Origin: Gymnorhina tibicen | Taxonomy: Eukaryota > Chordata > Aves > Passeriformes > Artamidae | Assembly: GCA_013399875.1 (NCBI GenBank) | Contig: VXAZ01008276.1 | Span: 756,495 to 820,494 of the forward strand | Direction of reading: 5' to 3' | Length of the DNA stretch: 64,000 bases | Shown: positions 13,485 through 26,439 of the stretch, piece by piece | Position numbering within the stretch: position 1 is the stretch's first letter | Layout of the letters: every line of letters begins with the position of its first letter | Position numbers and translations under genes: made by a program | The notes under the pieces: generated by a model | Told to the model about the DNA's origin: nothing | Database searches by the model: none | What the model saw: only the letters and a program-made list of their open reading frames with translations

Positions 13485-13489
13485 AGCTC
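13485..13489. repeat. Target-site duplication, left copy
   Basis: AGCTC lies immediately before the TG of the LTR and is repeated exactly after its CA at 13835-13839. Confidence 0.8.
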
Positions 13490-13834
13490 TGTACTGGTTT
13501 GGGTGTTAATTTTCTTCACAGTAGCTAATGTGGTGCTGGAAACAGCCTTGGTAATTCAGGGATATCTCAGGTATCACTGAGAAGCACTTACACAGAGCCA
13601 CGGGATTTTCTGCCCCTCACCCCACCCCAACAGCAAAGGGGCTGAGGGTGCACGAGAAGCTGAGAGGGGACACAGCCAGGACAACTGATCCCAACTGACC
13701 CATTCCGGAGCAAGAAAAGCTGGAGGAAGGTTTCTCACTCATATCCTTGTCATTCTCTCCCCCATCCCACCGGGCAGGGGGAGGGAGTGAGCAGCTGTGG
13801 GAGTCTGAGCTGCTGCCTGGGGTCAGACTCAACA
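13490..13834 (+). mobile_element. Solo LTR, ERVL-like avian endogenous retrovirus, internally deleted
   Basis: A 345-base element begins TGTACTGGTTT, ends CTCAACA (the TG...CA of LTRs), and is flanked on both sides by the direct repeat AGCTC, which fits the 5-bp target duplication of ERVL-type insertions. Its sequence resembles a common bird LTR family: a TTAATTTTCTTCACAGTAGC block near the left end, a CCCCTCACCCCACCCC block in the middle, and a right end with GGCAGGGGGAGGGAGTGAGC before a GGGGT..CA terminus. Compared with the family as I recall it, the central part is missing, including the region expected to hold the TATA-like and polyadenylation signals. No gag, pol or env remains nearby, so it is a recombined solo LTR. 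The exact subfamily is not resolved. Confidence 0.85.
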
Positions 13835-13839
13835 AGCTC
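13835..13839. repeat. Target-site duplication, right copy
   Basis: AGCTC lies immediately after the LTR terminus and is identical to 13485-13489. The perfect match means neither copy has mutated since insertion. Confidence 0.8.
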
Positions 13840-16800
13840 TTAAAAATGTGGCATGAATGCTACCGAAAAATGGAAGCAGAGAAGAATGATTATTGACCAC
13901 TTGCCTCCAACTGGAGGTACTGATTTCCTAACCCAGTGACTTCCAAGTCCGGACTGTTCTAAAATGCATTCCTCACAGAGCACAAGGAAGCTATGTGTCA
14001 GCAACTGAGCAATTGATTATACATTACACACAAAATGTAGATTTGTAAAGGAAACACTAATATCTTTCAGAGCCTCAGGTGCTGCACCAAAGGTAATTTC
14101 CATTTCTCAGGCATAGGAATAGACTGTATGTCCAGACAAAAATAATTGGCATATGTCTTTTTGCATACTGCAAATGTGATGATGGACAGCAGAGTCTCTC
14201 CTGATAGTTACCCTGAAGAGTGTTTCATTGCTCTTTTCTGCTGTAATATATAAAATATCTGAAATAAAAGACTTAATTATTGAACACCATAGATGGTGGT
14301 AGTAGCCATGGTAAGGAATTTTAAATGGACAGAGGCAGAGACAGAGGAAGAGATTGGAACCAAAGTAAAGTTTCAATTAAAGTGAAAAAATAGAAAATTG
14401 TTGGGAAATTTAACTAATTCTTATCAAAAAAGGAACTGATGGAGGAAAGATAATTACTTCACCAACACATATATTCCAATAAAAAGTATCAAGCCCTTTT
14501 AGGTCTGTCACTAACATTTTTTCATGGGTATTTTTTCATGGGTTCTGAGTTTCAAGAGGAAATTGTTTAATTACACTGTTGTGAGAAGGCAAAGTTTAGT
14601 CTTGAAACTTTTATCGGTTAAATCTTTGTCACTTAATTTCTGTAAAAGGCTTTTATCAGAAGCTGTTATTATGGAAAAAATCATCAAGCCTTTCTTGTGG
14701 CTTCAGAAGTTCAAAGCTGTGTTTTATAAAAGCATTTACTTTATTAGTACTGTGCTGACATTACCCTTTAGTTGTCTGGCTTAACCAGTTTTGATGTTGC
14801 TTTTGTCTTGTCTCAATTTCCTTTGAAATAATTCCAACTCCCCTCTTTTCAAAATATTATTTTAAACTCCCAGTTCAGCAGGAGAAATACTCTATTGGTT
14901 AAGAAATTTTCAGCTGACTTTGGTTCAGCTCTGATTTGTCATACCTGTGCTAAGGAAACCTGTGCAAAATGCAGTTGTGTGCAGTTCCCACACAGCTGGG
15001 CTACATAAAAAGCCCCTGTTGCAGAAGGCAGGGGGAGCCCAGGAAAAAGTCAGTCATCCTTCAGGACACACTCAGCTCTTAATCCACACTCTACTACTTC
15101 CAGTCTTTTCCAGCTTTCTTGCTTTGCCCTTTGTCTGTCCCGGTGCATGGAGGTTCTGGTTTTACAGTCGAGTGTGCCTGTCCTTGAAACCAACCATGAG
15201 AATCCAGAGAGCCTCACTCCAGCAATGGCACAGCTGCACCTCTGGATTCAATGGACCACACTCCTAGTCTGAACTCTCTGAATTCAGCTGACATGCTTCA
15301 AAAATTAACTTGTTCTGTTAGACATTTATGGCTATATTCATCTTCATATTCCTTGGATATTGTGTTTTCTCTGTTCATTCCTTCTAAATGAACTTCAAAG
15401 GATTAACACTAGACATCAGTACTTCCCTGTAGGTATTAAGTAAGGCAATTGCAAAATAATTTTATTCTGAGAATGCTTTCCACAGCAGTCCTTCAATCAT
15501 TCCGAGCTTTTTGAAGTGTAATATTGAAGTATTTCATAATTTAGAAATAATGGGCTATACTGGTTTTTTAGTGGGTAAAGTAGGTGGTAGGGCTCACTTG
15601 TTTAGCTTGCAGATTTTTAAAATAAAATTTAAATGGAGAGTAGTACAGGTCAATATTTTAGAGAATATTTCATTCCTCTGCCTCAAGATATCCCATGATA
15701 TATAACACACAATATATGGGCCTGACTCTGGTTGAAAAATGAGTGCAGTCGAACCAGCAAATCAAAATAAAAATTTGGGATGACTACACAATTATTGTTA
15801 TACTGGGAACTGGAAATTATAAATTAATGTTATGGTTATTAATCTTATCGCTATATCATCAAGCTGTGACATATGCATGATAAATTGATTCTTATACAGT
15901 AGAATCTAATTTGTGCATTTTCTCATTTGCCCTGAAGTATATCATTCCTGACTGCTGAGCAAAGCTGTAATAACAGAATACTAGAGTAAGGTCAGTGTTA
16001 ATAGAGTTGTTTTCATTCGCAAACTTCATTACATAGTATTTACTAGTAGGCTATGAAAAAAAAATCATAAATAATTTAAATTAAACACTTGTTAAAATAA
16101 ATGAGAAAAGTGCATCTTGCAGATATTAATTGCTTGTTATCGTGTATTATAATTAACAAAATTTTCTAAATTTTAAATGATCACTCAGTCTGGGAAAGGT
16201 TCCATGATGTACCTGGGCATCTCATGGTCACCTCAGTTAGACCTTCTCTATCTACAGTTTGACGTGAGTAGATATTCAAACAAAAAGAGATTAATTTACC
16301 TGCAGAAATACACTCAAGCATATGTATGAGAATTGACTTGCATGTATGTGTTCAGTTGATGCATACTTCAAAGTCACGTAGGGGCTCAGTGTAAAGGCAT
16401 CAAAATTGCAGCCAAGCACCTCTGATTTTTACACAGTAAAGACCTGCGTTATGAAGACAAAAAAGATGATAGACCTTGAAGGAAAAAATTGTTGGAAAGC
16501 GTCATTTTTGTTCCTTTACTGGTGTTCAGAGCCCTTTGATTTCTGATCATTATAAAGGGAAAAGCTTGTGACAATAAATTACTGCTGCTTCTTCACCTTC
16601 AGCAATTCTTGTCTGAACATTTTGTGATGTGTCTGCCTTTGTGACACCTGCCTTCTTATTCAGGGGCTCACAGAGTCTACCTAGCAGGAAAGCTTTTCCT
16701 TCTTTTCCTCCAAAAATAAATAAGCAGCATATTATGAATGAGGTACCCAGGATGAGTCCAAAGATCTGGTATCTCACTGGGGCAATTTTGTGCTACCTTT

Positions 16801-19800
16801 GTATTTAGGACATAGCAAGAGTAAATGTCACCGACTCCCATTTTCTTTAATACTGCTGACAAAATGCATTTATCCTCGTGCTGTTCACTTCTCCTATCTG
16901 TTTGCTGTGATTTGTCTAGAATCTGTCATCTACCTCATTGCTTTTTTAAAATGCTGTGACCAGTACTTCTTGTGACACTCTCAGAAGGGATCTACTAAAA
17001 CATTTCTGTCTGCAGTACTGAGCACTGTGAGCCCAGAACAGCTTGGTGCCTGATGGGCTTTAGTTCACTGAGCTGACATTATTCTATACAAGGAAGATAT
17101 TCTGGGTTTTAAATTCCAAGCTGTGTGGTTTTCTTTTCTTTATTCATTAATAATGTGCCATGCTGTGTCATACAGAGTAGGCAAACTCCTGCCAGTAAGG
17201 AGGGAGAAGGGATACCTTGGCTTCCAGGTCAAAAGGAAAGAGACCATAACTCTGGTAAGATGTAGTTCTGCCACTCCCAGGAGCACAGGATGAAATCTAA
17301 GCCTAATTAGGAAAACAGGCTCTTCATAGGTAAGAAGGTGGCACTTGCACTGCTGTGCAGAAACAGATGACAACTGAGATTATCTGCTGCAAATCCCTTA
17401 CTCGAGTCAGGGCTCGGGTCTGGCTAATTTAGGGGCTGCTGTAGGTACAGCCTTCTATGGCATTAAGGGAAAAAGAGAAAGGTGCATGTTTTTAGGGAAA
17501 AGTACATCTTCGAGCAAGGCATTAAGCTGAGACCAAAGATCAGTTGCATAAAATGTGGATAGTGGAGTCTTGCTAGTGCAGAGGTTCAGAATAAACAGGG
17601 TGAGCACTCCTAGCACGTCCAGAATAAAAGCTGTTATACGTCACCATAGGAGTTCCAATCTAAATTGAATTCAGCAATTCATTTGGGGTTAGAAAAGTAC
17701 AGCACTGAAGCCCAGGTCTCACTTGAAGCAGCCAGGTGCAATACCAATGAACAGTTCTCAGATAAGGGCCTAAAAAATCCCCTCAGCTCCATCTTTTGTT
17801 GCCTTCTGTCACTTCAACATAAAATCAACCTCAGACAACTCCAGAGATAAAAGCCTCATGAATAAAGCATGAGTTTTGGTTCTGCTTTGGTGCAGGTCTG
17901 GTGAAGGAAGCCTTAAGTCTTTTCCTTAGTATCAAGAAAATGATTTGTCACACTTCATACCCCCAGTGAAAACAGCCTGAATAGGGATATTGTTGCCACG
18001 GGGTGTATGGCCTTATTAGTGCAGCAACTTGAGGCAGACAACAGAGTTTCATTTCCTGCCACTCACACATTCAGTCAGCATCCCAATAGGTGCTGTGGAG
18101 ATTCTGACATAAATATGACTCCAAAGTAAATGTTATCTGATTTAAATAATTTCTCTTTTACCCAATCCTCATTGTTCCCTTTTCCACGCATTTCACCACC
18201 TTTGATGAAAGACCACTTCCTGCTGCTTTACTGTGAGATTTCAGTATGTTGTGCAGCTTTGGAGAGGCATCCCAGAAGCTCTGGAAAACTTCAAAGTTGG
18301 GATGAAAACTGGTCAGTTTGCTTTCACATCTTTTGAAATGAAGCTGTATTTTTATCTATTCCTTTGCTTCCCCAGAAGGTAGAAGTTTGGGGGTTTTCTT
18401 TTTCTAAATTCCCTTTTTTACCACCAAAAGACCTGACAGCTGGAGACAAATGTCAGTCTTAGTCTCTCACATTAGCAAATTCTCAGGTTTAGATTGTGGC
18501 CCTCACTTACAGGTTTGGATTAAAAGCACATTGCACATGTTGCTCTTCTCTGACATTGCTTTTTGCATGTTTGTGAAATGATGTAAAAAAAGATTTTGTC
18601 TTTTAGTTTCTTTTGTTTCTCTCTGAAAGCAAGACCACAAAAACAACCTCATTTATGTGCCATACTCTGTCCACTCAGTATTTTGCTAAGCTTTACCTTC
18701 AAAATCCAGCTTTATTAGTCCTACAAAGAAATCCAGATTGCTTTTTACGTGTAACTAAAGAGTTCTGTGTTTGCCTCTTTAGGTACTTCTCTTTCCTTTT
18801 TAGTTAACATGTTGAGTAATTGGTCATTACTCTTAAGTAATCATTTTTTATGGATATTCATTACAAACAATTTTCTCCAAGCCTTTTAACAAACTATTCA
18901 TTGTGAGAGGCATGGCTGGTACATATTAAGCCTTCGATTGTAGCAATTGAAATATTCCACTGCATTCCCCCAGTCTTCCCTGGAAACAGGGTATCTGGTT
19001 TCTACACTTGCATAATTGCACGGTTCAGTTCATTTATTCTTATTGCAAAATCTGATTTAAGCCATTTTATTCCTCATGACACTCTCTCAGTTCACTCACT
19101 ACCCATAATTAACAGTTTCTGAGCAGTCAAAACCAGTCTATAATCACAGTTGAATTTAATAGTCAATTTTAAAAATGCAAGACTTGACATCCTGATGATT
19201 AATAGAGAAGAAACTGCATCAGAAACTCTTATCTCTATTTCGGTTACTGAGCCTGGAGCTAGTGATACTTAGCAACATTACTGATTGGCTGTATTTTTAA
19301 CTGAAATGTCATTGTTTGAGCATCCCATTGCATATTATTAATGCCTTGAGAATTTTTAAACTCCCCAGATCAGTTCTGCATAATCAAATACAGTTACTGA
19401 GAAAAGAGAATTAAACATATTTATAAGAGCAATTAGACCTCACAAAAATATAAACTCCCTGGAATGTATTTATGCAGTGAAAATCTCACCACTCCCCACA
19501 TTATTTACAGTGAAGAAAAGTCTTAGTGTAGCTAGAAAAAAATAAATATCCAAACAGACTTAGGAAAATAAATATTAAAAAACAAAGACACACTAGAAGT
19601 GGAATTTCTCTTGGCTAAGGAGTCAGTGTTCCATAGAAGCAGTACAGGTAAATTTACAATATAAAGAGAAGCCAGAAGGAAAGAAAATGTCCATGGTGAT
19701 TTGTGGGGGAAAAAAATATATTTGTTTCCTTATTTTCTTTCTGATGACAGTTGTCCCCTGTGCCAAATCAACTTAGAAGTATTTACTCCATACTTTTGTC

Positions 19801-21848
19801 TTCCATCAAAGGCATATTAATGCCAGGCCTCAGTTCTTCCCAGAAAAAAGAGGGGCTTGCAAGTAAAGAAAACTGGAATTTTTTTGCCCAATACTTTCTT
19901 GGCTAGCAATCTAAGGAGAGTCTAAAGAAAGGCATGGTAAGGTAATGATTAATTTAACTGGTATGTGACAATTCACAGATCCCACACACACAGTCTCCCC
20001 CAAATGAAACAGTTTCAGCATTGTCTAAATTATTACTTTCACTTGTTTCCTTATCTATGTGGTGGTTCAGGACAGGAGGATATTTCACCTACCTCAAGGG
20101 CCCTCTTGCTGCTAAAATTCAAACTTTTAGAGATTTGGATAAGCCTGCTAAAGAACCTGTCGAGGCACCAGTGCTAGAGGCAACTGACATTTGTTCAGTG
20201 TGCTGCTATCCATTTTTCCTGGGACTCTGAAGCCTGACCTGCTCCTATTAATGCTTCTGAAGTAGCAGATTGTTTGTATTGGTTACGCTGGGCTAAAGGT
20301 GCAGTGCTGCAGATTCTGCCCCCTTACTGAGCCTCTTCTTGCTGGCCCTCATAAAGTCAGGAGAGTCACCATTCTGGAGAAGATGGAGGAAGCTTTATCC
20401 AGTCTCCAGTCCAGGACTGGAGGAACCGACTGAGATTTTCACTATTCCTCTTCATGCTCTTTGCTTCCAATAGAAGTGGTTTATATGTTTCAGTTCATGC
20501 TTGTTTAACCCCATAAATGCCTAGAAAGCTGAAGCACAATCACATCACAAGGATGAATAGTGCCTAAACCTGGACAGGCATCTTTCTGCTTGCTTTGTTG
20601 CTTCAGACTCAGCAGTATAACGTCAGTACACGTGAGCAGCCTGTGAGCAAAAAATTATCTAGCAATGTGCAGAGCAGCCCATGAGGAAGCAGAACTAAAA
20701 GGCTAATTAAGGCATGCTGCAGCTCCTCCATGGGAGGCAGGGAGGTGAAGGGCTGAAAGGCACAAGGACTAAAGCACTGTGGGGTAGATGGTGGAAAACT
20801 GTGTGTATGTGAGCCCTGGAGACCCTGGGCACGCAGCAATCCCACTGCTGGCTGGCTTTGTGCTCAGCCCACTCCACGTGCTTCAGGAGGCATGTGTGGA
20901 GGGTTTCAGGGAACGATGATCAGAATGGACACAAGAAAGCCCTGAGCTGCTGTGTAAATAATTATCTATGTAGACATGCCCCAAGTTTAAGAGAAACACA
21001 GAGCTTTCTTCCTCCATGGGCATTTACATATGGCTACTGGTGGACACTATTTTTGTTTTTCTGTTTTCTCCCTGTGTGGGTTCCTCCTGCACTATGTGTG
21101 TCCAGACCTTACAATCTTATCAGCTACTTTCATTACAATACTGCATTACAGTGATGTTACTCTGTGATTCTAGTGAGTAAGGACCAGGGCCAGGGAAGCA
21201 TTGAAAAATATCACTATAAAACAAACTTGTTATTATTATTCCTGACAAACCTGCTTCCCTGCTCCTCCAGACCTTCCACAAGCTGGGACTATAACTGCTG
21301 CCATGTGTCTACAGACACCGACCTGGTTGTTCCAGGCAGCACAGCTTGCACCTACCAGAACATCACTTTTAAGAAATGTGTTGTTGTTCACCTTGACATT
21401 GTTACCCCCTGCTTGTGATAAGCTACAATCAGGCACAGACTGAAATGATTTTACCCTGCTGCAGTCATTCACTACCAAGTGGTCTCAAACCATTTAAATG
21501 TAACAAAATTATTTTTTCCTTTCCTATTTAGTGCCTGCCAATTTTTTTCAAATAATCCAAAGTCATACATATAACGATTATTAGTCCTGCATTTACAATT
21601 ACTGTCAGTCAGGTTATGGTTGGATCATACCATGTAATATTTGAAACAAATTTTCTGCAGCCTTTGTATTTCCAAATACACAACAGTGGAAATGCTATGA
21701 AAGCATGATTATCCTTAGAACATATGTCTCAAATTTCTTTTGTTATAAAAAGCTGTTAACAGACTCATTTGCTTTTTTATGCAGCCTTTTGCAAGCCTAA
21801 GAAAACAGAAGCAGCTAACTCTGTTTTTTCTCTTTCTTTTCTTTTCAG

Positions 21849-21937
21849 GTATTGTTGCTGTCCTTTTCTGTGGAGTCACACAGGCCCATTACACCTACAA
21901 CAACCTGTCAGCAGATTCCAAAATGAGAACTAAACAG
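21849..21937 (+). CDS. SLC9A9: SLC9A9 internal exon c
   Basis: This 89-base exon completes the Gly codon split from exon b and reads [20 protein letters not shown], then [10 protein letters not shown]. The hydrophobic [19 protein letters not shown] motif is one of the most conserved blocks in NHE6, NHE7 and NHE9, and the SKxRTKQ ending is a cytosolic-type basic loop leading to the next helix. An Asn-Leu-Ser sequon is present, but whether it faces the lumen cannot be told from sequence. The acceptor is a long T/C tract ending CAG; the donor is CAG|GTAGGG. The exon ends in phase 0 and joins Leu-Phe-Glu-Phe of exon d. Confidence 0.95.
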
Positions 21938-24900
21938 GTAGGGCATGGAAATAACAGACATCGTGTCTTCCACTGGTGTAAGGAATAACAGTTACTGGGA
22001 TATAGCTGGATGGGATTTCATTAATGCAAAGCAAGAGGCTTATGTCTTCATTAGGGGAGACTGGAGATTTTGCCAGGAAAACAGTAAGTATTACCAGGAT
22101 AAGCAAAAAATATAAGAATTTAAGAATCTGTTCTTCCCAAGAGACCTGAAATGTCAGGCATGCATGGAGATAACAGCTTACACCAACTTCCATACAAAAA
22201 TGCTTCAAAGTTAAGGAAATAAAAGAGCTCTGGTAAGACACAAGTGGTCTGAGAGATTGGATCCCTGTAGATTTTTGCAAAGGGACTGTATAAACTGCAG
22301 TCTGCCCCACAGATTTAAGGAACGACATCATTTAATTTCTGTTTCATTAAAAATTGTCATCATTGAAAAGACAGATTTTTTTTCTTTCCATTGTGTTACT
22401 TAGAGTTTAGAAATGTGAAATTTGATCATCTGTTTTTTGTTTGAACAAATGACTAGTACAATTGTAATTATTTTTTAAAAGTTGAGGCTGTTCTCAGATC
22501 TATGGCATCGCAGTGTTCAAAATACTTTTCAGCCCAAGGAGTAATTTTAGACAACCCTGTCACTACCTAGATCCTGTAAGAAGTAATTTAAATGCAATTT
22601 TCTTCCCTTTTAATGTTGATTCATACGTCCCAAGAACCCGAGGTTACAGGAAATCTATCTCCTAGAACAAAATGGAAACACATGGTCCAATACTATAATT
22701 TTCATGATGCAATCTGGTGCCTTTTTCACCAATTCCTTTCTTTTAAGCTTTGGAAATTTTACATAGAAAATTTCATCACCTCTTGCACATCTAAATTTTA
22801 TCAAAAATCCAATTTTCTATCAAAAACAACTTGATAGAAAAAAGTACTGGCCACAGTATCAGTTCAACTGTTAGAGTCTCACAGATTTTAAATCACAGAA
22901 AAGTTTCTGGTCAGTACTCCCATAATAAAGTGTTAGCTATTGAACAGTATAAGTCTTTTCAATTGTATTTCTTCATACCAGCAGAGGCTGATGCTTTCAG
23001 AAAATATTCCAGCAGAGAACTAAGCTTTCTCTGATAACTGTATTGTAAAAGAACAACATTGAAATCTACTACAGAATTGTTCCTGTTCTGCAGAAAGATT
23101 GAATTACATGTGCCACTACTCCACTTGCATATAACTTAAAATTTGAATAGAAGGTTTTTTCAGGGATTCATCTGCATGTTTTAGTGATGCCTAGCCTCAC
23201 AGAGAAAAAGCAAAGGTTGCGATATTTTTAATTAACCAATGAAGCTTTTCAGCTGCAGAATTAACTAATATTTTGTTTAAATGCATCCTGGTTTTGTTCA
23301 GGCTTACTCTGTTATTCCCTCATATTCAACAAATACAAGACAAAATAGTGAAAATAAACCAGATTTACCCTTGAACACACAGAAAAGGGATTATGTGTTT
23401 CTCTATGGAGCTATGAGTTTTATGCACTGTTTCCTATTCTGTTTTTCTCTTTCCCATAAGCCCTTAATACTCAGCCTCCTTCACTATATGGTTCAAACAT
23501 TATTGTTGAATTCCTTTGAATTCCTCTAATTTATTTTCTAATCCAAATATTACCCTTTCATATGCAGCTGTTTCAGTGAGACCTGCGCTGCCTCTTTCTT
23601 TCTCTCCTCCCAAGAATTCTCTTCAAGTAAATTTAATAAGCCACACACTTGGCATTCTCATAATCACATATAACGTTAGTGCATTTTAAATGAATATTGT
23701 TTCTCAGACAGTTGGCTTTGCTCCCAATCTGTGTCATTTTTATTACTCATTACTGGCCAAAATCAAGGGCTTTTCAGTTCTTTTATAGAATTATTCCAAA
23801 GCAGTCTCTCTCTTTTGTTACAATATGACAGATCTTTCAGTAAGGAGTGCTGAACTGTAATGCACACTGACAAAACAGTGAGTTAAGGCTGAAGCTGAAG
23901 CTAACAAAAACCATGGAAATTAGATTTAAAACTGTAAATCAGATTGCGAAATTGTGTTAGCTTTTTTAAACAAATAGTTTTTCTTTACTGCTTTGCATAA
24001 TATTCTTTACATTTTTTACTTGCTTTTAAAATTTCATGGCTTGATGGTAAAATCTAGTATACAGTGATAGAGAATGTATTTCTGACCCTGGTGCCAAGTT
24101 CTGCATTTCCCATAATGCTTCATCATTTGCTCTAAAAAAATAAAAAGTTTTTCTTCAGTGATTGATGTAAAATGAGAACTTATCTACAGTTCTTAAATGA
24201 GAACATCTATAAAAAAGGCCTGTTAAAAGATGCCATGTAATTATTAGTCCCCATGTATCCTTTATTATTCCATCAATCACTGTTTAACATTCCATGAAAG
24301 AGAAGTATTAGGTTTCATGCGTCTGAAACTTACAGAATCTGAAACTATAAAGCAACACTAATTTTTTTATAAGTAAATGAATTATTTTAACACTGTCATA
24401 AGAAAAGTAAGATGACAAAGATTTAAGGAAAATGGAGACTTTAGATAGTTTTCATTCAATTCAATAATCCAAATTTTCATTAAGTATTTATAAACATTCT
24501 CTGTGTTTTTACTGTCATATTTTAATATGGATGATGTTTATGGCAGTATTTTTAAGTCATCATCATTGACCTGACCACTGTCATCATGATTTTAACAGTG
24601 AGATTGACCTTGCCCTCCATAGCAACAAGGTTAGCTCAAAAAGAGTGCTCCTGAATTTCAGACACTTTAATTTATCCAGTGTATCTTTAGTGAAGGAGAA
24701 GATGAAGCTGCTGGGATCTGATCGAAAGCTATCTGATTCTGAGCAGCTTTCTCTAGAATTATTTACAGCTGCTATCTCACCTCACGTTATGCTGCAGCCA
24801 GACAGTTCCTTCTAAATCTTGGGACATTACAGCTCAGATTTTACATCAGGCTTCAGATGTACAGCTGGGCTGGGTTGATTCACTCTGCTACAAGTAAGTC

Positions 24901-26300
24901 AGTGGCTGGGCAGGGTGTTGTGAGATAAATAGATGTCCCTGGTTTGTTAAAAGTGGCCAGAGTGTAAATCCCTACAGGTCACCTCTAGAAAGGGATGCAT
25001 GGATAATATCGTGTTTTCTACAGGAAGATAAGACATTCCTTGGTCCTTTTTTCTCTCTGCCCTCTATCACTTTCATTCAAATGCCAAGCTAAGACCAGCA
25101 CATTTTCCTAGTGGTGGAGTACTGACTAATGGCCATAAATATTATCCATCATACTTATGAGTTGAATCATTTTCTGGTTATATTCCTTTAACTCTGGGGA
25201 ACAACTGCAACAATGAGAATGGGCAGGGCAATACCTCTCTTTGGTTAAGTGTGCAAGGGTATGGAGAATTCTCTTTGCAGCCAAAATAGTGTCAGCAAGT
25301 TATAAATTCTGGAAAGGGAATTCTGAAATGCATCACCTATGGAAGAAGAGCCAGGGAATTACAAGAAGACACAGGAAAGCATGTCCAGCCAACAAGAGAG
25401 TATATCACACACTGCCTCCATTCATTCCCCAATCTGAGCCTTGTTCTCATGGTCACCTCTGAAACAGTTGTGCCCAACTGTTGGTGAAGGTTGCTTTCTC
25501 AAATTAGGCATAGTAGCCTTTCTAATGACATTGGGAGTTAAACAGTTACTCACCTGTTCTGCTGTTCCTGATAACAAACCCATTAAGGGAACAGCTGCCT
25601 TAGAGACGAGGGCTCCTGGCCTGATTGTTCAGCTGCACAGGGCATGCTGTGTGCACAAGATTCCAAGTTAAGATTTCAGTGGCCCTTCACCTCCAAGGTT
25701 TAACACAGGCAGGAGACTGAAATAAAGAAAGACCAAGAGAGCTCAGTGCCCCTTAGCTGGTAACTTTACCGAGACATGTAGTCTCACTGGGAAGCTTGAG
25801 CAGATCAATTTACACTGGAGGACTGAAAGTTCAGACTGGTCTTGGGCTTTCCTCGCTGATGGATGTAGTACTGATTGCTTCAAATTTTAATCCCCACACT
25901 ATAAAGCAGACATGATTATCTCTGATTAATAAAAGTCATCACTTTGCAGGGGAGCGGCTAATATTTCCTGGAAATCCCTAGAAAATACATGTAGCTTTCA
26001 AATCATTCCTAGCTCGTTGGTGATGCAGCTGTATGTCTTCCAACAAGGACACTGGCTAGGGATCAATCAGCTGATTGCTGGATCAGAAATTAAGCTGCAT
26101 TCCAAAGACACTTTGGTGTAAAAGGATTGTGGTTTTAAGCATATTAATTCAATTCTAATTAGTCCCATTAATCAAAACAGGTTGAAAAAACAGTCATAAA
26201 ACATGGTTTTAATTTGTCAAAAACTGCAAATCAAATCATTTTAGTCCCTTGACCCTAATATATTATAGTATAGTCTCAATATAGACTTTAGACTTTGAAT

Positions 26301-26439
26301 AACAGAATCATTGAGGTAGGAAAAGATTTCCAAGACCATCAAGTCCAATCATCAACCAAATACCATCATGCCACATCTACTCATTTTTTGAACACTTCCA
26401 GGGATGGCTATTCCACCACTTCCCAGGGGAGCTGTTCCA
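26301..26439 (-). mobile_element. CR1 LINE 3'-end fragment
   Basis: Read on the + strand it starts AGAATCATTGAGGTAGGAAA and continues through CAAGACCATCAAGTCCAATC to a block with CTTCCAGGGATGGC. This is the reverse complement of the CR1 3' untranslated end found throughout bird genomes, so the element points to the minus strand and is heavily 5'-truncated. A stretch I would expect between ATACCATCATG and CCACATCTAC is missing, so it has an internal deletion. It is an old, diverged copy with no open reading frame. Confidence 0.85.

Larger units (their letters stand above)
12349..21848 (+). other. SLC9A9: SLC9A9 intron with solo LTR
   Basis: A 9500-base major-class intron runs from GTAAGTG to a T-rich tract ending TTTTCAG. 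The clear insertion is the solo LTR at 13490-13834. The remainder is unremarkable A+T-rich sequence with scattered short open frames on both strands; none has a recognisable domain. The open frame near 20021-20230 was examined and not accepted as a gene. Confidence 0.85.

Noticed and set aside
20021..20230. A 69-codon open frame with a protein-like look (WWFRTGGYFTYLKGPLAAK..).
   Set aside because: It resembled a small mitochondrial protein at first glance but matched none I know. It has no splice sites, poly(A) tail or flanking repeats to mark a retrocopy.
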